Assembly (NCBI GenBank): GCA_902702965.1
Contig: CACRXP010000230.1
Span: 460,989-524,988, forward strand
Direction of reading: 5' to 3'
Length of the DNA: 64,000 bases
Source of the DNA: Spirometra erinaceieuropaei
Lineage: Eukaryota > Platyhelminthes > Cestoda > Diphyllobothriidea > Diphyllobothriidae
Below, in pieces: positions 23,667 through 34,641 of the stretch. The notes under the pieces are model-generated. The model ran no database searches, was not told the DNA's origin, and worked only from the letters and a program-made list of their open reading frames with translations. The translations under genes and the position numbers were made by a program. Each line of letters begins with the position of its first letter. Position 1 is the first letter of the stretch.

Positions 23667-23901
23667 ATCACTTGCCGGCGAATTGTTCAGTTGGGCCTTT
23701 GGGCAACGCCTATTCCGAGCGGCGCGAGGGATCTGGCTACGGCTTCGGAGACCCCTTTCATGTATGGAATGCTCCGCCACGATTTTGGCTGACTAGGTTC
23801 TTCATTCCGCTTCCGTGGTTGCTTTCGGATCCGTTCAACGAATGTTCGTGGATAGCCGTTTGCTCTGAAGAGTTCTTGTCGTCCGAGGAGATGATCATAC
23901 G
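23667..23901 (-). pseudogene. PLE RT/endonuclease linker fragment between inverted terminal repeats
   Basis: Minus-strand frame with RANGYPRTFVERIR, then SWRSIPYMKGVSEAVARSLA and PLGIGVAQRP. These match the segment between RT and GIY-YIG in the PLEs at 54413-54770 and 42235-42633. The endonuclease itself is missing. The repeat joins the coding piece at a short GCATCAC-like overlap near 23664. Confidence 0.75.
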
Positions 23902-24262
23902 GCAAGGCAGGTGCGAGAAGTCTGGATGTCTACCGACTGTTCTGTCAACCGCCACATCAATTTACCTCCCCCTTATCTGGTTTTACAGACATTATTGACG
24001 GGGGACAGTCACGGCGCGGGACAATCGGGGCCGCCATTTATCACCGCGGCCGACGAAGATGGGCGGGATTCAGGTCACGGTGACATGTGGGTCGGATGCA
24101 GCCACACAGGCGGCATTGATGGGCCAGGCTTTGAACAAAGTGCGCCATAAAAGGAAAGCTGTGTGCACGACTGCTCAGTCTCTGAAGATGGTTAGAAGAA
24201 ACGACTAACCGAAATGTCAGACCTCATATACACCTCTCCCGGTGAACGCCTCCTCTTCTTTT
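23902..24262 (+). repeat. PLE pseudo-LTR, right inverted copy
   Basis: Near-identical reverse complement of 23306-23666, differing at scattered positions. Together the arms and the 235-bp centre form a potential fold-back of about 960 bp. It is inserted in the intron between the middle and terminal exons of copy I. Confidence 0.85.
24177..24223 (+). ncRNA. Hammerhead ribozyme-like motif in PLE pseudo-LTR (plus strand)
   Basis: CTGAAGA at 24182-24188, stem II GGTTAG (24190-24195) with CTAACC (24205-24210), GAAA at 24211-24214, TGTC at 24215-24218 and the stem I strand AGAC at 24219-24222, pairing with GTCT at 24178-24181. The left copy has CGTC where this one has TGTC, so this copy may have lost the self-complementary ACGT. 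Confidence 0.7.
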
Positions 24263-24680
24263 GATATGCCATCCGGGAATCGCATTTTCACAACATACAG
24301 TTAGTTTAATCCACAAACGGATACGCCGCTCCTACTTTCAAAGGGCATCTGTCAGAACAACCAGACACACTCAGCAACTAATTGCATGTATCGTACAGTG
24401 TAGTAATTCATGAGGCCCGTTCACCTAAACATAGAAGAACAAAGGTGTATGTACCTCTGAATTTTAAGCAATTCCCTTGAGATAGAAAATCATTTCCTTG
24501 AAGGTGTATAATTGCACAATAAAAGACAGATTTTCTTTGATTTCACTCATATTAATAAAGAGATTTCTAAAATGTACTACCTCATTATTAAATCTTTGTC
24601 TGTTCGTTAAACTATCTATGTCTGTCCGTTCTACTTTTAGTCTCAAAATCCATTCTGGCCTTTGCCGGCAAACTTGACAG

Positions 24681-24949
24681 GCGTAGTTGCAGAACCAATA
24701 ATTTTTGTTTCTAAAAACGTCGTCGGCGACGTTGCATTTGAGCTCATTTTTGACGATCAAATAATAGGACTTGATGTTCTGCGCATGGTCCAAACACTTC
24801 CGCGGATCTTCGAAAGCATATTTTCGGACATTTCGAGACGCGATGTCAGTAGTCGACATCCATGGGTTTATTTAGCATTACATCGGGTTTACACATTTAT
24901 GTTTCAACATGAGTTAAGGTGGCAGCTTCCTTTTTGTATATTTATTTAA
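24681..24949 (+). CDS. Terminal exon of unrecognised gene, copy I
   Basis: The acceptor is at CTTGACAG|GC (24680) or GTTGCAG|AA (24692). Both give phase 1, matching the donor at 23151. The stop is at 24947-24949 and AATAAA follows at 25012-25017. The product reads VAEPIIFVSKNVVGDVAFEL, then IIGLDVLRMVQTLPRIFESI, and ends LPFCIFI. It aligns end to end with copies II and III and with the relic copy IV. Together with 21915-22123 and 22919-23151 it forms a coherent three-exon 3' part of one gene, apparently intact despite the PLE in its last intron. Function is unknown; I see no membrane segment or catalytic motif in this exon. Confidence 0.6.
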
Positions 24950-25011
24950 AACACTGCTAACAAATAGCAACTGTATTTATTGTGTCAATGAATTCTTTAA
25001 TGAGAAAACAC

Positions 25012-25017
25012 AATAAA
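25012..25017 (+). promoter_or_regulatory. Poly(A) signal of copy I gene
   Basis: AATAAA lies 62 bases after the stop of the terminal exon, a normal distance for a short 3' UTR. Confidence 0.5.
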
Positions 25018-25129
25018 TATGTAAAGTGGAGATATTTCTTTTAATCTTAATGTCCTAGTATGTTGCCCTTACTGCATTTAGAGATAAAATCTCACATAAA
25101 ATCTGGGTTGGATTAACCTATAACATACC

Positions 25130-26115
25130 TTGCGTGACCTATCTCATAAGATGTTGGCTGAAAATCTGAAATGCGTTTTCGATTAGGAGGGATTACTTGG
25201 TCGCGGTTGTAATACTGCTTAGCTTGTGGCATACTATTATAACATTTCGGACTTGGCGGGATATTGGCTTTAAAATGCAAGTCTTCACAATCTCCTGTGG
25301 AAAGCGTGCTTGGTAAAAATGACTACTTATGTAGCATGCATTTTCCCATTAATTATCGATAGTTTTGGAAATTCAAATATATTTTATAGAAACCACAAAC
25401 ACAAAATGCTTTATTTCAGTCATTCAAAGATAATTACGTCTTTTATATAGTTTATCCTTAAGTAAGGAGTATATTTAGCTTTTACAAAAGTTTTCTAATT
25501 GCCAAAAAATGTAAATCCTATTCATTCGTCGCATTAGCGCTTAGTGATTACACTATACAAGATGCATGCGTTCCGCGTAACTAAAATCCCATATTTTCCT
25601 ATGTCATTAAAGAGATATCATACAGCGTCCATAAAATTTTGCAATGGATGCGAACCATGTTGTACATTTCATCAGGAACAGTGGTAAACGGCCAGGTATG
25701 ATGCTATGTGAATTGACATATCGCGGTATTAAAAAGTCTCATAATTAGAAACTTTTTTAAAACCTAATTATGCTCCTTCCTTAAGTATAAAATATAATGA
25801 AAACGTGATCTTCTATTGATTAATTAAAAGAAAGCATATTTTTGTTTGTGGTTTTTATAATATATATTCAAATATTCAAAACCATCGAAAATCAATGGGA
25901 AAAATGCATGCTACTTAAGTTGTCATTTTTTAACTAGACACGCTTTCTACAGGAGATTAAGAAGAATTGCCTTTCAAAGCCGACTATTTGCTAAGTCTAA
26001 CATGTTAAAAGAGTATGTTTTAAGAAAATCAGTATCACAACCGCGACCAAGTAATCCTTCAAAATCGTAAACGCATTTCAGAATTTCAGCCAACATTTCA
26101 TGAGATAGGTCACGC
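25130..26115. repeat. Head-to-head pair of a dispersed fold-back monomer
   Basis: Sequence 25130-25475 recurs as a diverged reverse complement at about 25700-26115. Matching landmarks are TGACCTATCTCAT / ATGAGATAGGTCA, GGTCGCGGTTGT / ACAACCGCGACC-like, ACTTATGTAGCATGCATTT / AAATGCATGCTACTTAAGT, and ATCGATAGTTTT / AAACCATCGA. The same monomer is found alone at 45460-45740 and 49320-49700, and as an opposite-facing pair at 46250-46840. No coding sequence was seen. Confidence 0.7.
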
Positions 26116-26401
26116 ACTGTAGGCACACATTAGACAGTCAGATTTATTGAGGCGAGAATACTGACAAAGTTTATCGCAGACTGCATTAAGAGAAACTAGT
26201 ATGCGTACACCAAGCCCATATAACTCAAGCGGCGGGACAAGTTTATAACTGAAATCGAATGCCTGATCACCAATAAGTCTACTACACATCGCTTCGCAAG
26301 ATGCGAGACAAGTCCAGAAGTTATCAGCGGACGGTCAGGTAAAAGATCACACTATCCATCAAATTTTACTCTACAGCGGTTTGTCGCGCTGTTGCATCTC
26401 A
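26116..26401. other. No gene seen
   Basis: Short stretch between the fold-back pair and the SINE piece. It contains the first copy of a roughly 26-bp motif (ATTTTACTCTACAGCGGTTT, about 26365) that recurs at about 26851. Confidence 0.4.
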
Positions 26402-26495
26402 AGTGATCCACACTTGGGATTGGAAATGGCTGGCTTATGACAGCTTATAAACCAGAAATGGCCATTACGGTATCCCCTGTTTTTGTTGGTACCAT
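26402..26495 (+). mobile_element. SINE body fragment
   Basis: GGCTGGCTTATGACAGC and CCAGAAATGGCCATTACGGT (26427-26470) match the body of the SINE at 9106-9365, here on the plus strand. The tRNA-like 5' part is degraded (only a TTGGGATT-type remnant near 26415), so this is a decayed or 5'-truncated copy. Confidence 0.6.
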
Positions 26496-26569
26496 CCGAG
26501 ATCACCTTTTCTTCTCAATTATGTCCGGGGACGCGCATCTTAGGTTATATTCGCAATATATTTATATAC

Positions 26570-26890
26570 GTTAAAGAGAATGACGTTCTTTGGACAAAGG
26601 CACTTTATTGCGTGAATTTTCGACTCTGGCTCCCCATGTCGTCGTCAGACCCAGACTGAGAGTAAATTTGCCGGCAATAGTTAACATCTGGCGACGCACA
26701 CAAAAAAATTGATAGTCGTTAGCGTTTGCGCTTGTGAGCGACCGCTTTCGTCCCTATTGGCAATCGTGTCTTCCATTTCTCCTTGAGACTTTTGTACGCG
26801 GCGTCCAACTCGATATGACGGTTGATGGACGATTCATCCGAGTGCATCTGATTTTACTCAACAGCGGTTTGTCTCCTGCGGTCGCCACCA
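26570..26890 (-). mobile_element. Probable retroelement 3' end with hammerhead-like core
   Basis: The minus strand shows a short open frame ending at a stop (about 26840-26722), with SSINRHIELDAAYKSLKEKW and basic residues at its end. A CTGACGA core (about 26653-26647), a possible short stem, and CGAAAATTC (about 26625) follow. The order resembles the end of a PLE coding region followed by a ribozyme-bearing terminal repeat, but I cannot name the family and stem I is weak. A direct copy of ATTTTACTCNACAGCGGTTT occurs at 26851, flanking this block and the SINE. Confidence 0.3.
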
Positions 26891-27742
26891 ACTAAACATG
26901 TATCATTTTGAGGAGCATGTACGGCCAAATCAAAAGAAGTGTAGACATGCTGCATGTAGTAAATGATAAACGACTTAAATACAAAGGTGTTCATTGAGAA
27001 TTCTAATTCTGAGACGTTTTCAAAGGACAGAAACTTTTACATTCAAGGAGGAGATTGACACGACGCAGTACTGATTAACGGGTGACGATTATTTGTTGGA
27101 AAACGCGTTGAGGCAGGAATAATTACTCCTACTTTCATATTCGTGGCCGACACTAAGGAAAATATTTAAACTTGTTCTAGTCTGTCCACCGATTCCTGAC
27201 GGGTATACAGTGGGTATGCAAAAGTTAAAAACGCTATTTACTACTCACCAAAAAAATATTTTGTCATTTGTTTTCAGCGCTTACACTGGATATAACCTAA
27301 AAATTCATAGCAGATAGGTTGTAGATACTGCAAACAAAAAGAAAACAGACAATTTGACAATGGTATGCAGAGGGATGCCAGTTAACCGACGGCAGACAGT
27401 GGATAACAACATATGTGCTTTTATCTTGTTCTCTATTCGTAGGCCTTTGCCCCACGCAAGAATCCCCAGGTAAACAACCACTTATGACCACATCCACAGT
27501 CAACCGTCAGTTAAGTGTTGTCCCTCTCTATACCGTCGCCATTTCCGAAAACACCGAAGTGGTTGTAATTGTGTGAACTTCATTACGATATGTGCAGGAA
27601 GTCTGCTCATGAAAAAAAGACTGAGTACATATGAGAAAAAAATAGAATAATACCTGCAAATGGTCTTTTAATGAAGTTTATATTAAAATATCGTTTAAGC
27701 ATAAGCGTAACGTCCGTTTAGGCTGTCTGCCAACAACATTTA
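26891..27742. other. No recognised gene
   Basis: Mixed composition. The minus-strand frame 27297-27503 has no motif or convincing splice context. Confidence 0.4.
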
Positions 27743-27925
27743 TTATGTTGTCGAGGACTTGTTGTATGCCATAATTAAAATGTGGTCCAATGGACAAGCA
27801 GGAATTCGCTCGATTTCGTACAGGACCGTTAAGGCAACAATTGCTTCACGCCGGCTCGGGTTCTCGGGCGGGTCATTGAATAATAAATTTAGATAGAGTT
27901 GCAAGGCGTATTCGCAATCAGTTAA
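27743..27925 (-). CDS. Candidate terminal exon of an unrecognised gene
   Basis: The minus-strand frame ends in YNKSSTT and a stop at 27743, and AATAAA follows at once (GACAACATAATAAATG overlaps the stop region). The product has DCEYALQLYLNLLFNDPPEN, then REAIVALTVLYEIERIPACP, a helix-like, well-mixed composition unlike chance translation. The acceptor may be TGTATGAG near 27929 after a T-rich run. The family is not recognised, and no upstream exon was identified with confidence. Confidence 0.35.
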   Translation of the reverse strand, partial: LTDCEYALQLYLNLLFNDPPENPSRREAIVALTVLYEIERIPACPLDHILIMAYNKSSTT

Positions 27926-27934
27926 TTTGCTCAT

Positions 27935-28991
27935 ACAAAAAGAGCACGTGTTGTATGGAATTAAATTGCATTCTTCCTATGTACATAATTACACAGCGTT
28001 TTAGATCGAATGGGAAATGTCAGTGAAACCGTCATGTTTCCCGTGCTTTCAAAGGCAGATCTTGACTAGTTTGTTTATTAAAACTCTCAATATAAGATAT
28101 TCGTGGAGACAACGAATGTGCGGTTTTGACTGCGTAACAAATACATTTAAGATATTTTGTATAAGGAAGACATAAACTTCGATTATTCTAGCCTGGCCAG
28201 CATGTAAGAATTTGTAGCGGATGAAATGCCCACATAAATTTCTCGTTGCCGTAAACGTGTGAACTCGCCGACAGAGGCACCAACGCGTGTGGAGATTGTT
28301 GCAGTTTAGTCTTGAGAGGCATAAGTATGTACTCATGTTGCCAGGCATCTCAGTGTATGGGAGTTTACCTTGTCTGACAGGCAAAACCGCTCTCCATCAT
28401 AGGTCAGAATAATGACCTTAGTCTGCGAGAAGACAGCATGAGTCACTTGCTTTATGTATCAGGTCGAATGGTGCCATAAATTACAAAAATAGTTGACGGC
28501 ACCATCATCAATCTCATGCTAATAGGTTTGGGCTAGTCGTTGCCTGTTGCGAGGACTTTCTTAAGTGTAGACAGGTAGATTTTCTCCCTAACGTAGCGAA
28601 CTAAAAGGTATTTGGGTTACATTGCGTGTTTTAACGCTCCATACCATTACACAGCTAACTCGTCAATAAGTATACACATATATATGCATTTATATATGCG
28701 TATATGTTGAAATCAGTTACGTTCTTTAGGAAAGAACTCCCTAATAACGCCGAGGGTTTCTTGAAGCCATGCGCTCCGATGAGTCATCCATCAACAGGCA
28801 TATCAAGTTAGATGCCGCGTACAGTAATCTCAGAGAAAAGTGTAAGAGACGAAAACCGATCAACACGGACTGACACATACGGCGGCAGCTTACTGACTGA
28901 GACACCACATGAGTATTGATATTGTAGCAAGTTTAAAATTTTAATCGTTTTCTGCAAACTTATTCTTTAAGCAGTGTTTTCCCGGGATAAA
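27935..28991. other. No recognised gene
   Basis: The minus-strand frame 28049-28384 is open but shows no motif. The rest is non-coding in appearance, with a short AT-rich alternating stretch near 28680-28710. Confidence 0.4.
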
Positions 28992-29315
28992 TTTGAACAA
29001 GGCGAAGGCGGCAAAGCATGCAGAATTTAATGACGTCATAAATTTCGAGACCGCTCATTCAGCTGCACACGGTCATTGCATGGTTATATTACAAGGCAAA
29101 ACTGTTCAATCAACGATCGACCTAGAGAGCTAAAACGTGATAGGTAGCCTGAAGCAGGGTCTAGTATGCGGGTGCGGGTCGATCATTGATTGAACAGTTT
29201 TGCCTTGTAATATAACCATGCAATGACCGTGTGCAGCTGAATCAGAGGTCTCGAAATTTATGACGTCATTAAATTCTGCATGCTTTGTCGCCTTCGCCTT
29301 GTTCAAACTTACTCT
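28992..29315. mobile_element. Palindromic MITE / fold-back element
   Basis: Two arms of about 133 bp (28992-29127 and 29177-29315) are reverse complements with only a few differences, around a loop of about 50 bp. Each end reads TTTGAACAAGGCGAAGGCG. Arm landmarks include AATTTAATGACGTCATAAAT and GGCAAAACTGTTCAATCAA. There is no coding capacity, so it would need a transposase supplied elsewhere. The near-perfect arms suggest a recent insertion or gene conversion. Confidence 0.8.
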
Positions 29316-29897
29316 AGTCGAAAATTTACTGAATAAAGTTTTGTCTTATTCTCAAAGATCGTACTGGATTTCGAATTATATTTTTTGGGCTACCTGCGTT
29401 CCAATTCATTCATTTACGTATATACAGTTAGTGAACTAACTCATGAAAGGTGTCGAAATTTACGAGTGATTGCCAATCATTCGCAAACCGACACCATTTC
29501 AGTAGTTTACTGTCTATGTTAATTAAGTACAAGTTTAAAAGAATTAAAAATATAAATAACGAATAGTAATATTGTTTTAGTGAAGTTTACATCTAAATAT
29601 AATTAAATAAGTAGTCTAAAATTTAATATGACGGATTGGAATCTACCTATATTCTTAGTGTAGCTTTCAAAACACTTTCAGTGAGGGGTGTTATTTTTGG
29701 CGCACATGAAGTAAATGGTTTCAACAAGAGAAGCTGGAATTTGCTTGATTTCACCGATTGGGACGTAGAAGGAACAAAATCTTTTATAAGGTGACATGCC
29801 ATGAGGCCGGTCGGTGTCCAATAAATTTTCATACAAATGACAGGCGTGATCCTAAACATACCATTTTGTCTTCATAGAGATAAATTTTCTTCCGTTA
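29316..29897. other. No recognised gene
   Basis: AT-rich with an open minus-strand frame (29647-29859) lacking recognisable motifs. Confidence 0.4.
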
Positions 29898-30840
29898 AAT
29901 TAATTAACAGAAGAAGGTGTAGCCGGTACCCACCTCCTTCAGTTGGCCTTCTTCGGAGAAACGAGTCTCGCTGAGTGCGGCGATGTCCACCTTGTAGTGT
30001 GCCAGTTTTCGGGCCACTAGCGCTGTCCTCCGTTCCGTCGGTTGCTCCTCGGATTGTCTAGAAGGAAACAAACATTCCAGGCTGCTAGAGTGAGCGGACT
30101 CACCCTGCCAGTCTAGGGACAACGAGTGGGGCGACGGGAAGGAGATGGAGAAGAAGATGACGGGGAAGAAGAATAGGCAGAGGAAGAGGAAGAAGAGGTA
30201 TGATGAGGAGGTGGGCGAGTATTGTTGCTGTTGTTATTGGTATTGTTGTGTTTTCGAGTTTGAATTTTTCGAACATGTTTAGACATCTGCGACCCTGGCT
30301 AGCCTGCAGACGGCGTGGTGCCCAGCAATGTTTAGGCCACCTTTTCTAGGCCCTTCCCCTCGTGAGGGCAGGCAGTGCCACCCCTGCATAGGGCTGCCCA
30401 TGTGCCGTTTGGCGCGGCCAAGCTCCACTTATTGTTCGTAATGGAGAGCGACTCGAATTTGTCGTGAGCCGCGGTTTCCGACGGCGTAGGTGGGAGCGTC
30501 AGGCGATGTTGATGTGGGGATCAATCCCGCCACTGGCTGTCCATCGGCGTGCAGAGACGAACCTCGTCACGACTGTGCCGACGCAAGGTTCCATCCGACC
30601 TTCCACCCAACGGAATCCGCGAAACCCTGTGCACACGGCACAGCGCACAGGGCCCCCTCACCTGGTTTTGCCCGCCGGTCGAGGCGGTTGCCCGGGGTGT
30701 GGCCGCAGAGCAGAGCCCAACTACGTGGAGCCACAGGTGAGAGTTGAGTGCCAGCATGTGGACGCTAGGCGTAGCGCCACCTGCAAGCAAGTGAGCGACC
30801 ACTACGACCCTCACGTGAACCCACCGCTGACACCCCTACA
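29898..30840 (-). mobile_element. 5' part of an RTE-like LINE
   Basis: Minus-strand frame 29904-30122 contains ERRTALVARKLAHYKVDIAA followed by LSETRFSEEGQLKEVGTGYT, the start of the endonuclease domain of RTE-type LINEs (the ALSETR block holds the catalytic Glu). The element breaks off right after TFF, so the rest of the endonuclease and the RT are missing. The GC-rich sequence 30123-30840, with several overlapping frames on both strands, is most likely its leader. It differs from the RTE copy at 11180-12560. Confidence 0.65.
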
Positions 30841-32830
30841 CCCCCAATGGTTAAGAACACACTTATAAACACGCAAGAATGATGGGATCGTTATTTCCAG
30901 CTTATAAGTCGGTGTCAACTAACAACCCAATCCTTCCTGGACATAAAATTAGATTCCAGGAGCCTTGGTTATCAAATGCTTTTGAAATCTAACGCTCAAC
31001 AATTAGTGCGTCATATTGTCACAGGATCGAAAGCCATAAAATCAGTGTGCTTCTGCGTCCACAGGGTTACACATTACGCAATCGTCTTCGTTTCAGTACC
31101 TATTTCTGCACAAGAATGCGAGAGAAGACGGCGCGGATCTACCCTCTCTCGCAGTCCTGTCCGTTGGTGGAATGCTTCACCGCTGGATACGTTCCCAGTA
31201 CTAGGTACTACTCACCAGAGCGATGTTTGGTGTCAACTACTGGGCGGACTACTGACTTGTTACTTCTAATACGGAAATTCAAACTGAAAATTTCGCAAGT
31301 TGACGCAATGCGGGCTAACACCGGCTACAGTAATTATTGGATTAGCAGACATATCCGGACAATTGCCTGTTCTTGGTAATCACATGCATCTCAATTAGAA
31401 GCAACAGAATATTCTTGAAGATAAAGACGTTGCTCGGCGACTGTGAGAAAAGCTACTTGGCGCCATCCTTTGGATGTCATCGGTTGTGCTCGCCGAACTT
31501 AACCGGAATAGCTGGAGACATTCATGGAAAAATCAGTCATCTGAAGGGAGCAGACCACATGCATGATCTTTGTCAATCGACAATCAGCAGTCAACATCGT
31601 GCCATTCATTCAGTACTAAAACCCGTGGCAACAGCACCTGAGATAGGTACGAAAGTATTCAGACTTCTGGGGAGCTTGTATATTGCGCATAACAAAGCGA
31701 AATTGGGATTTTCACACACGTTATTGATAAGGCAACGAGGTTTTGTGAAATGTCTGGTGTGACATGAAAGACTCCGTCAACGTTTTGACACATGGACATG
31801 TCGCGATAACGATATGACACGAAACCGCAGTAAGTTTAATGCACGTTAAAACCCATTGCAGTCTGACTCTCTATCCTAAGTGGAGGATCAAACCAGCCCG
31901 CTAGTTGCCAGCATTCCAAGCCACACTTTTTACCGCAATGTAATAGTTTAATAGCGTGTCAGCTTTATTGTACAGAAGAATGCACATCGACTGTGTGGGG
32001 GCAGTCCCCAGAGTCAACCTAATTATCTCTTGCATCTTCTAGGCCTCAGTGCACTTTCCGACCCCATCAGTCAATTAATCCGGTAACTGGGTTTGCATAA
32101 TGTGTAATTTGCTCCTCCAAATCCTGGATCTCCAGTTCAGTGTGACGGATTGGCAACTGTCCGACCAGGCCTCTACGTCATGTTCATGTGCATAGCCAAT
32201 GTAGACAGTACTGTTTGCTAGCTTTCTTATTATCGGTGCTGGGGGTCGTGGTGGCGATAAAAGTGGCAACGCTCGAAGGACGAATTTAATAGTACTGGGT
32301 AGCGGACGGTTGAAGGATGTCTAGGGTGATTTTGCATGTTGATTTAGCGTTATATTTCCCTGTTATGGAAAGGCTAGTGGCTGAGTAAGCTCATGCTGCA
32401 AGTGAATTTGCGTGGACAATATGGATAGTTGAGGCAGTTGTGACGACTCTACGTCGATTTCATGTTACTTGGTATTTGAATTTAATGCAATGAATTTACA
32501 AGTGACCGATGAGGCCGGTGTGTGATGTTAATGAACGATCACTATGAGGATAGGTTGGGACCCAGTCAACACTGCTGATGATGAAGGAGATGTCTGTTAG
32601 GGTTGTGGTTGAAAGGGCGTCGGGTGGGTTCTCACCGTTGGTGGACCCCCAAACGTGCCATGCGGTAGATGCGCAGAACCAAAATAGGGGTCACAGTCAG
32701 TTCTGGTTCACCTTATCGGGAATGCTAACATTCTGGGTGCGGTGGCAGACCCGATTGCTGATTCGTATCACCTGATCGGGATTCATACCGCTCCCCAATG
32801 TCGTAACTGGTTAAAATACTTGTGGAATCT
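30841..32830. other. Unclassified stretch
   Basis: Open frames at 30976-31269, 31047-31379 and 31373-31762 (plus) and 32075-32269 (minus) have no motif I can name. Composition alternates between AT-rich and GC-richer blocks, suggesting small unrecognised repeat pieces. Confidence 0.3.
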
Positions 32831-33250
32831 TCATTGCGGACCAGGGGTGTGGTGGTACGCATATGTACGTGTCCGGCCGTGCAGCCACCTGGGCTCTATC
32901 TCGCCTCCGATCTTGACACCGGGCTCCGGAGAGAGAGGATGAGAGGGTATAATATATTTTGTGCACTTTAAACAAATTGAGGTTGAAGTCTTCATGCCTG
33001 CTTTCACCATGTCTAAGTCGTCAGTCACGACGATCGAACTGTCGGTAGTGGGCGGAGTGCTAATCGCCGCAGATGTGTTTGTAACAGTGGTGACGTTAAT
33101 GGTGGGTGACCGCGGGGCAGCTGGAGAGTGCGGGTCGGTATTAATGTTGGTCGAAGTCCTGGGATTTGCGGCAGGGGCGGCGAGGAAGGCGTTTACGGAG
33201 GCAGAAACCATGAGCTGTGTCGACGCGGTAATAGGGGGCCCAAGGGCGAT
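32831..33250 (-). pseudogene. Ser/Thr/Pro-rich ORF, possibly repeat-derived
   Basis: Minus-strand frame of about 126 codons is rich in Ala, Thr, Ser and Pro (SPTINVTTVTNTSAAISTPP near the centre). It has one CLKC pair that could be the start of a decayed C2H2 zinc finger. Similar T/S/P-rich leaders occur in multicopy zinc-finger-like ORFs of tapeworm genomes, a comparison from memory and not tested. A plus-strand frame covers the same bases, so coding direction is uncertain. Confidence 0.25.
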
Positions 33251-34641
33251 CAGTTTTCCTGCCTTCGGCGCAGCCCTTAGGAGAACGTGAGTATCTTAGC
33301 AGAACCTACTCACCACGTTGTCGGAGCCGGTTACTGAGGAAAGAGACCTGGGAGCAAACAACTAGCACGCCTTTTAGCGATTAAAGGCATCTTGGTTGTC
33401 ATAATACGATAATCTATGCCCTGCGAAAGGGAGGCCAGTCTTCTAAATGTCCTTCCTGATGTTGAATACGACTGCAGCATGCGGCTTCTTTTCCTTCAGG
33501 CATCTAGAGGAGGCTGTGTTTGGCACCCAACAAATTCGATTGTCCTTGTTCAGATAAACAGGACACAAAGAGTTCCATAATTTTTATGTCGTAGTGAATG
33601 AGTTCGCAGCGATTAAAAATACCTGCCTTTTGTGACGGTTTCCCGTTTGATGGTTTAAACCAGGAAGAATATTCCAGAAGGGGGTGTGTAAGAAGTGCCT
33701 CTCTGGTTACCCGCAGGGGGGCACTCGGATGAGAATAAAGGCGACTGTCCGTATGTCCACTGTCCACTAACGTTGGTTAGATTGTTAAATTTTTATGGTG
33801 CCTTTTCTTGCCTCCCCCTTACGAAGAACTAGCAGTGTTACCTCCATATATGGCGACTCAAGGGATGAATTGTATGTTACGACATTAGCTTGGTAGGAAG
33901 GAGACCTAACTTACATTGAATTTCATACGCGATCACCGTCATCATCACGAAGGAATGTTTGGTTTGCGCAGGGACGGAACTGTCGAGTGTAGAGACATAC
34001 ACGCCCGACTCTCTCATCTGATCTAGCCAGTCAACCTGTGATTGTTTTCGAGGTACTCAGCGCCACATTGCGGACATACAGATAATATCTGTATGTTAGT
34101 TGTGGATAGATTAGAGGAACCAGCATATACACCATGCGGGTGGAGTGACCAATTAACTATAGCGCAACAGCGTTCCAGAAGGCTCCGTCGTGAGAGGACA
34201 GCGTTTTCCAGGCATTTGGCAAGCCAGGAGGCTTAGTTCATCGTGCTAGTTTGGAGTAGAGTAAAATTGTTTATAGTGAAGGATGCTTTGAAATCACGTG
34301 AGAACGTAGTCTGCAAAGTCAACCTCAGTCTCTGTCCCTCACTCAGCTTTCCTATGCACCGGTCAGATGTCCAAGTCGACAAGGCATCTGGTCCTATCAC
34401 AGGGCACAAGTGACCGACAGGGCATGAAGCCTGCACCCAGACATCTCACTACGTCCATCACGTGTAACATTTGTCACCGGATGTCTGGACGTTGTGCAGC
34501 CTGTTTTACGCGGATCGTGCCCTGATCTGGCAACCGTGCTGATTTCGCGTATGACATAACGCTAGTTCCCAATTGTTCTGAGTGATAAAAGACGTCAGGT
34601 GGCTATTTCCAAAGGTATATTGGTCATCTTTTTGGTGGTTC
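33251..34641. other. No recognised gene
   Basis: Frames 33504-33767 and 34233-34436 (minus) and 34042-34236 (plus) have no recognisable motif. Confidence 0.35.

Noticed and set aside
29904..30122. Could be a host gene related to craniofacial development protein 2
   Set aside because: Such database names for this motif usually reflect RTE endonuclease sequence; the truncated form and repeat context favour a LINE.
30490..30870. Several overlapping open frames on both strands in a GC-rich block
   Set aside because: Four frames are open at once because of base composition; the block adjoins an RTE endonuclease and is best read as its leader. None has a protein motif.
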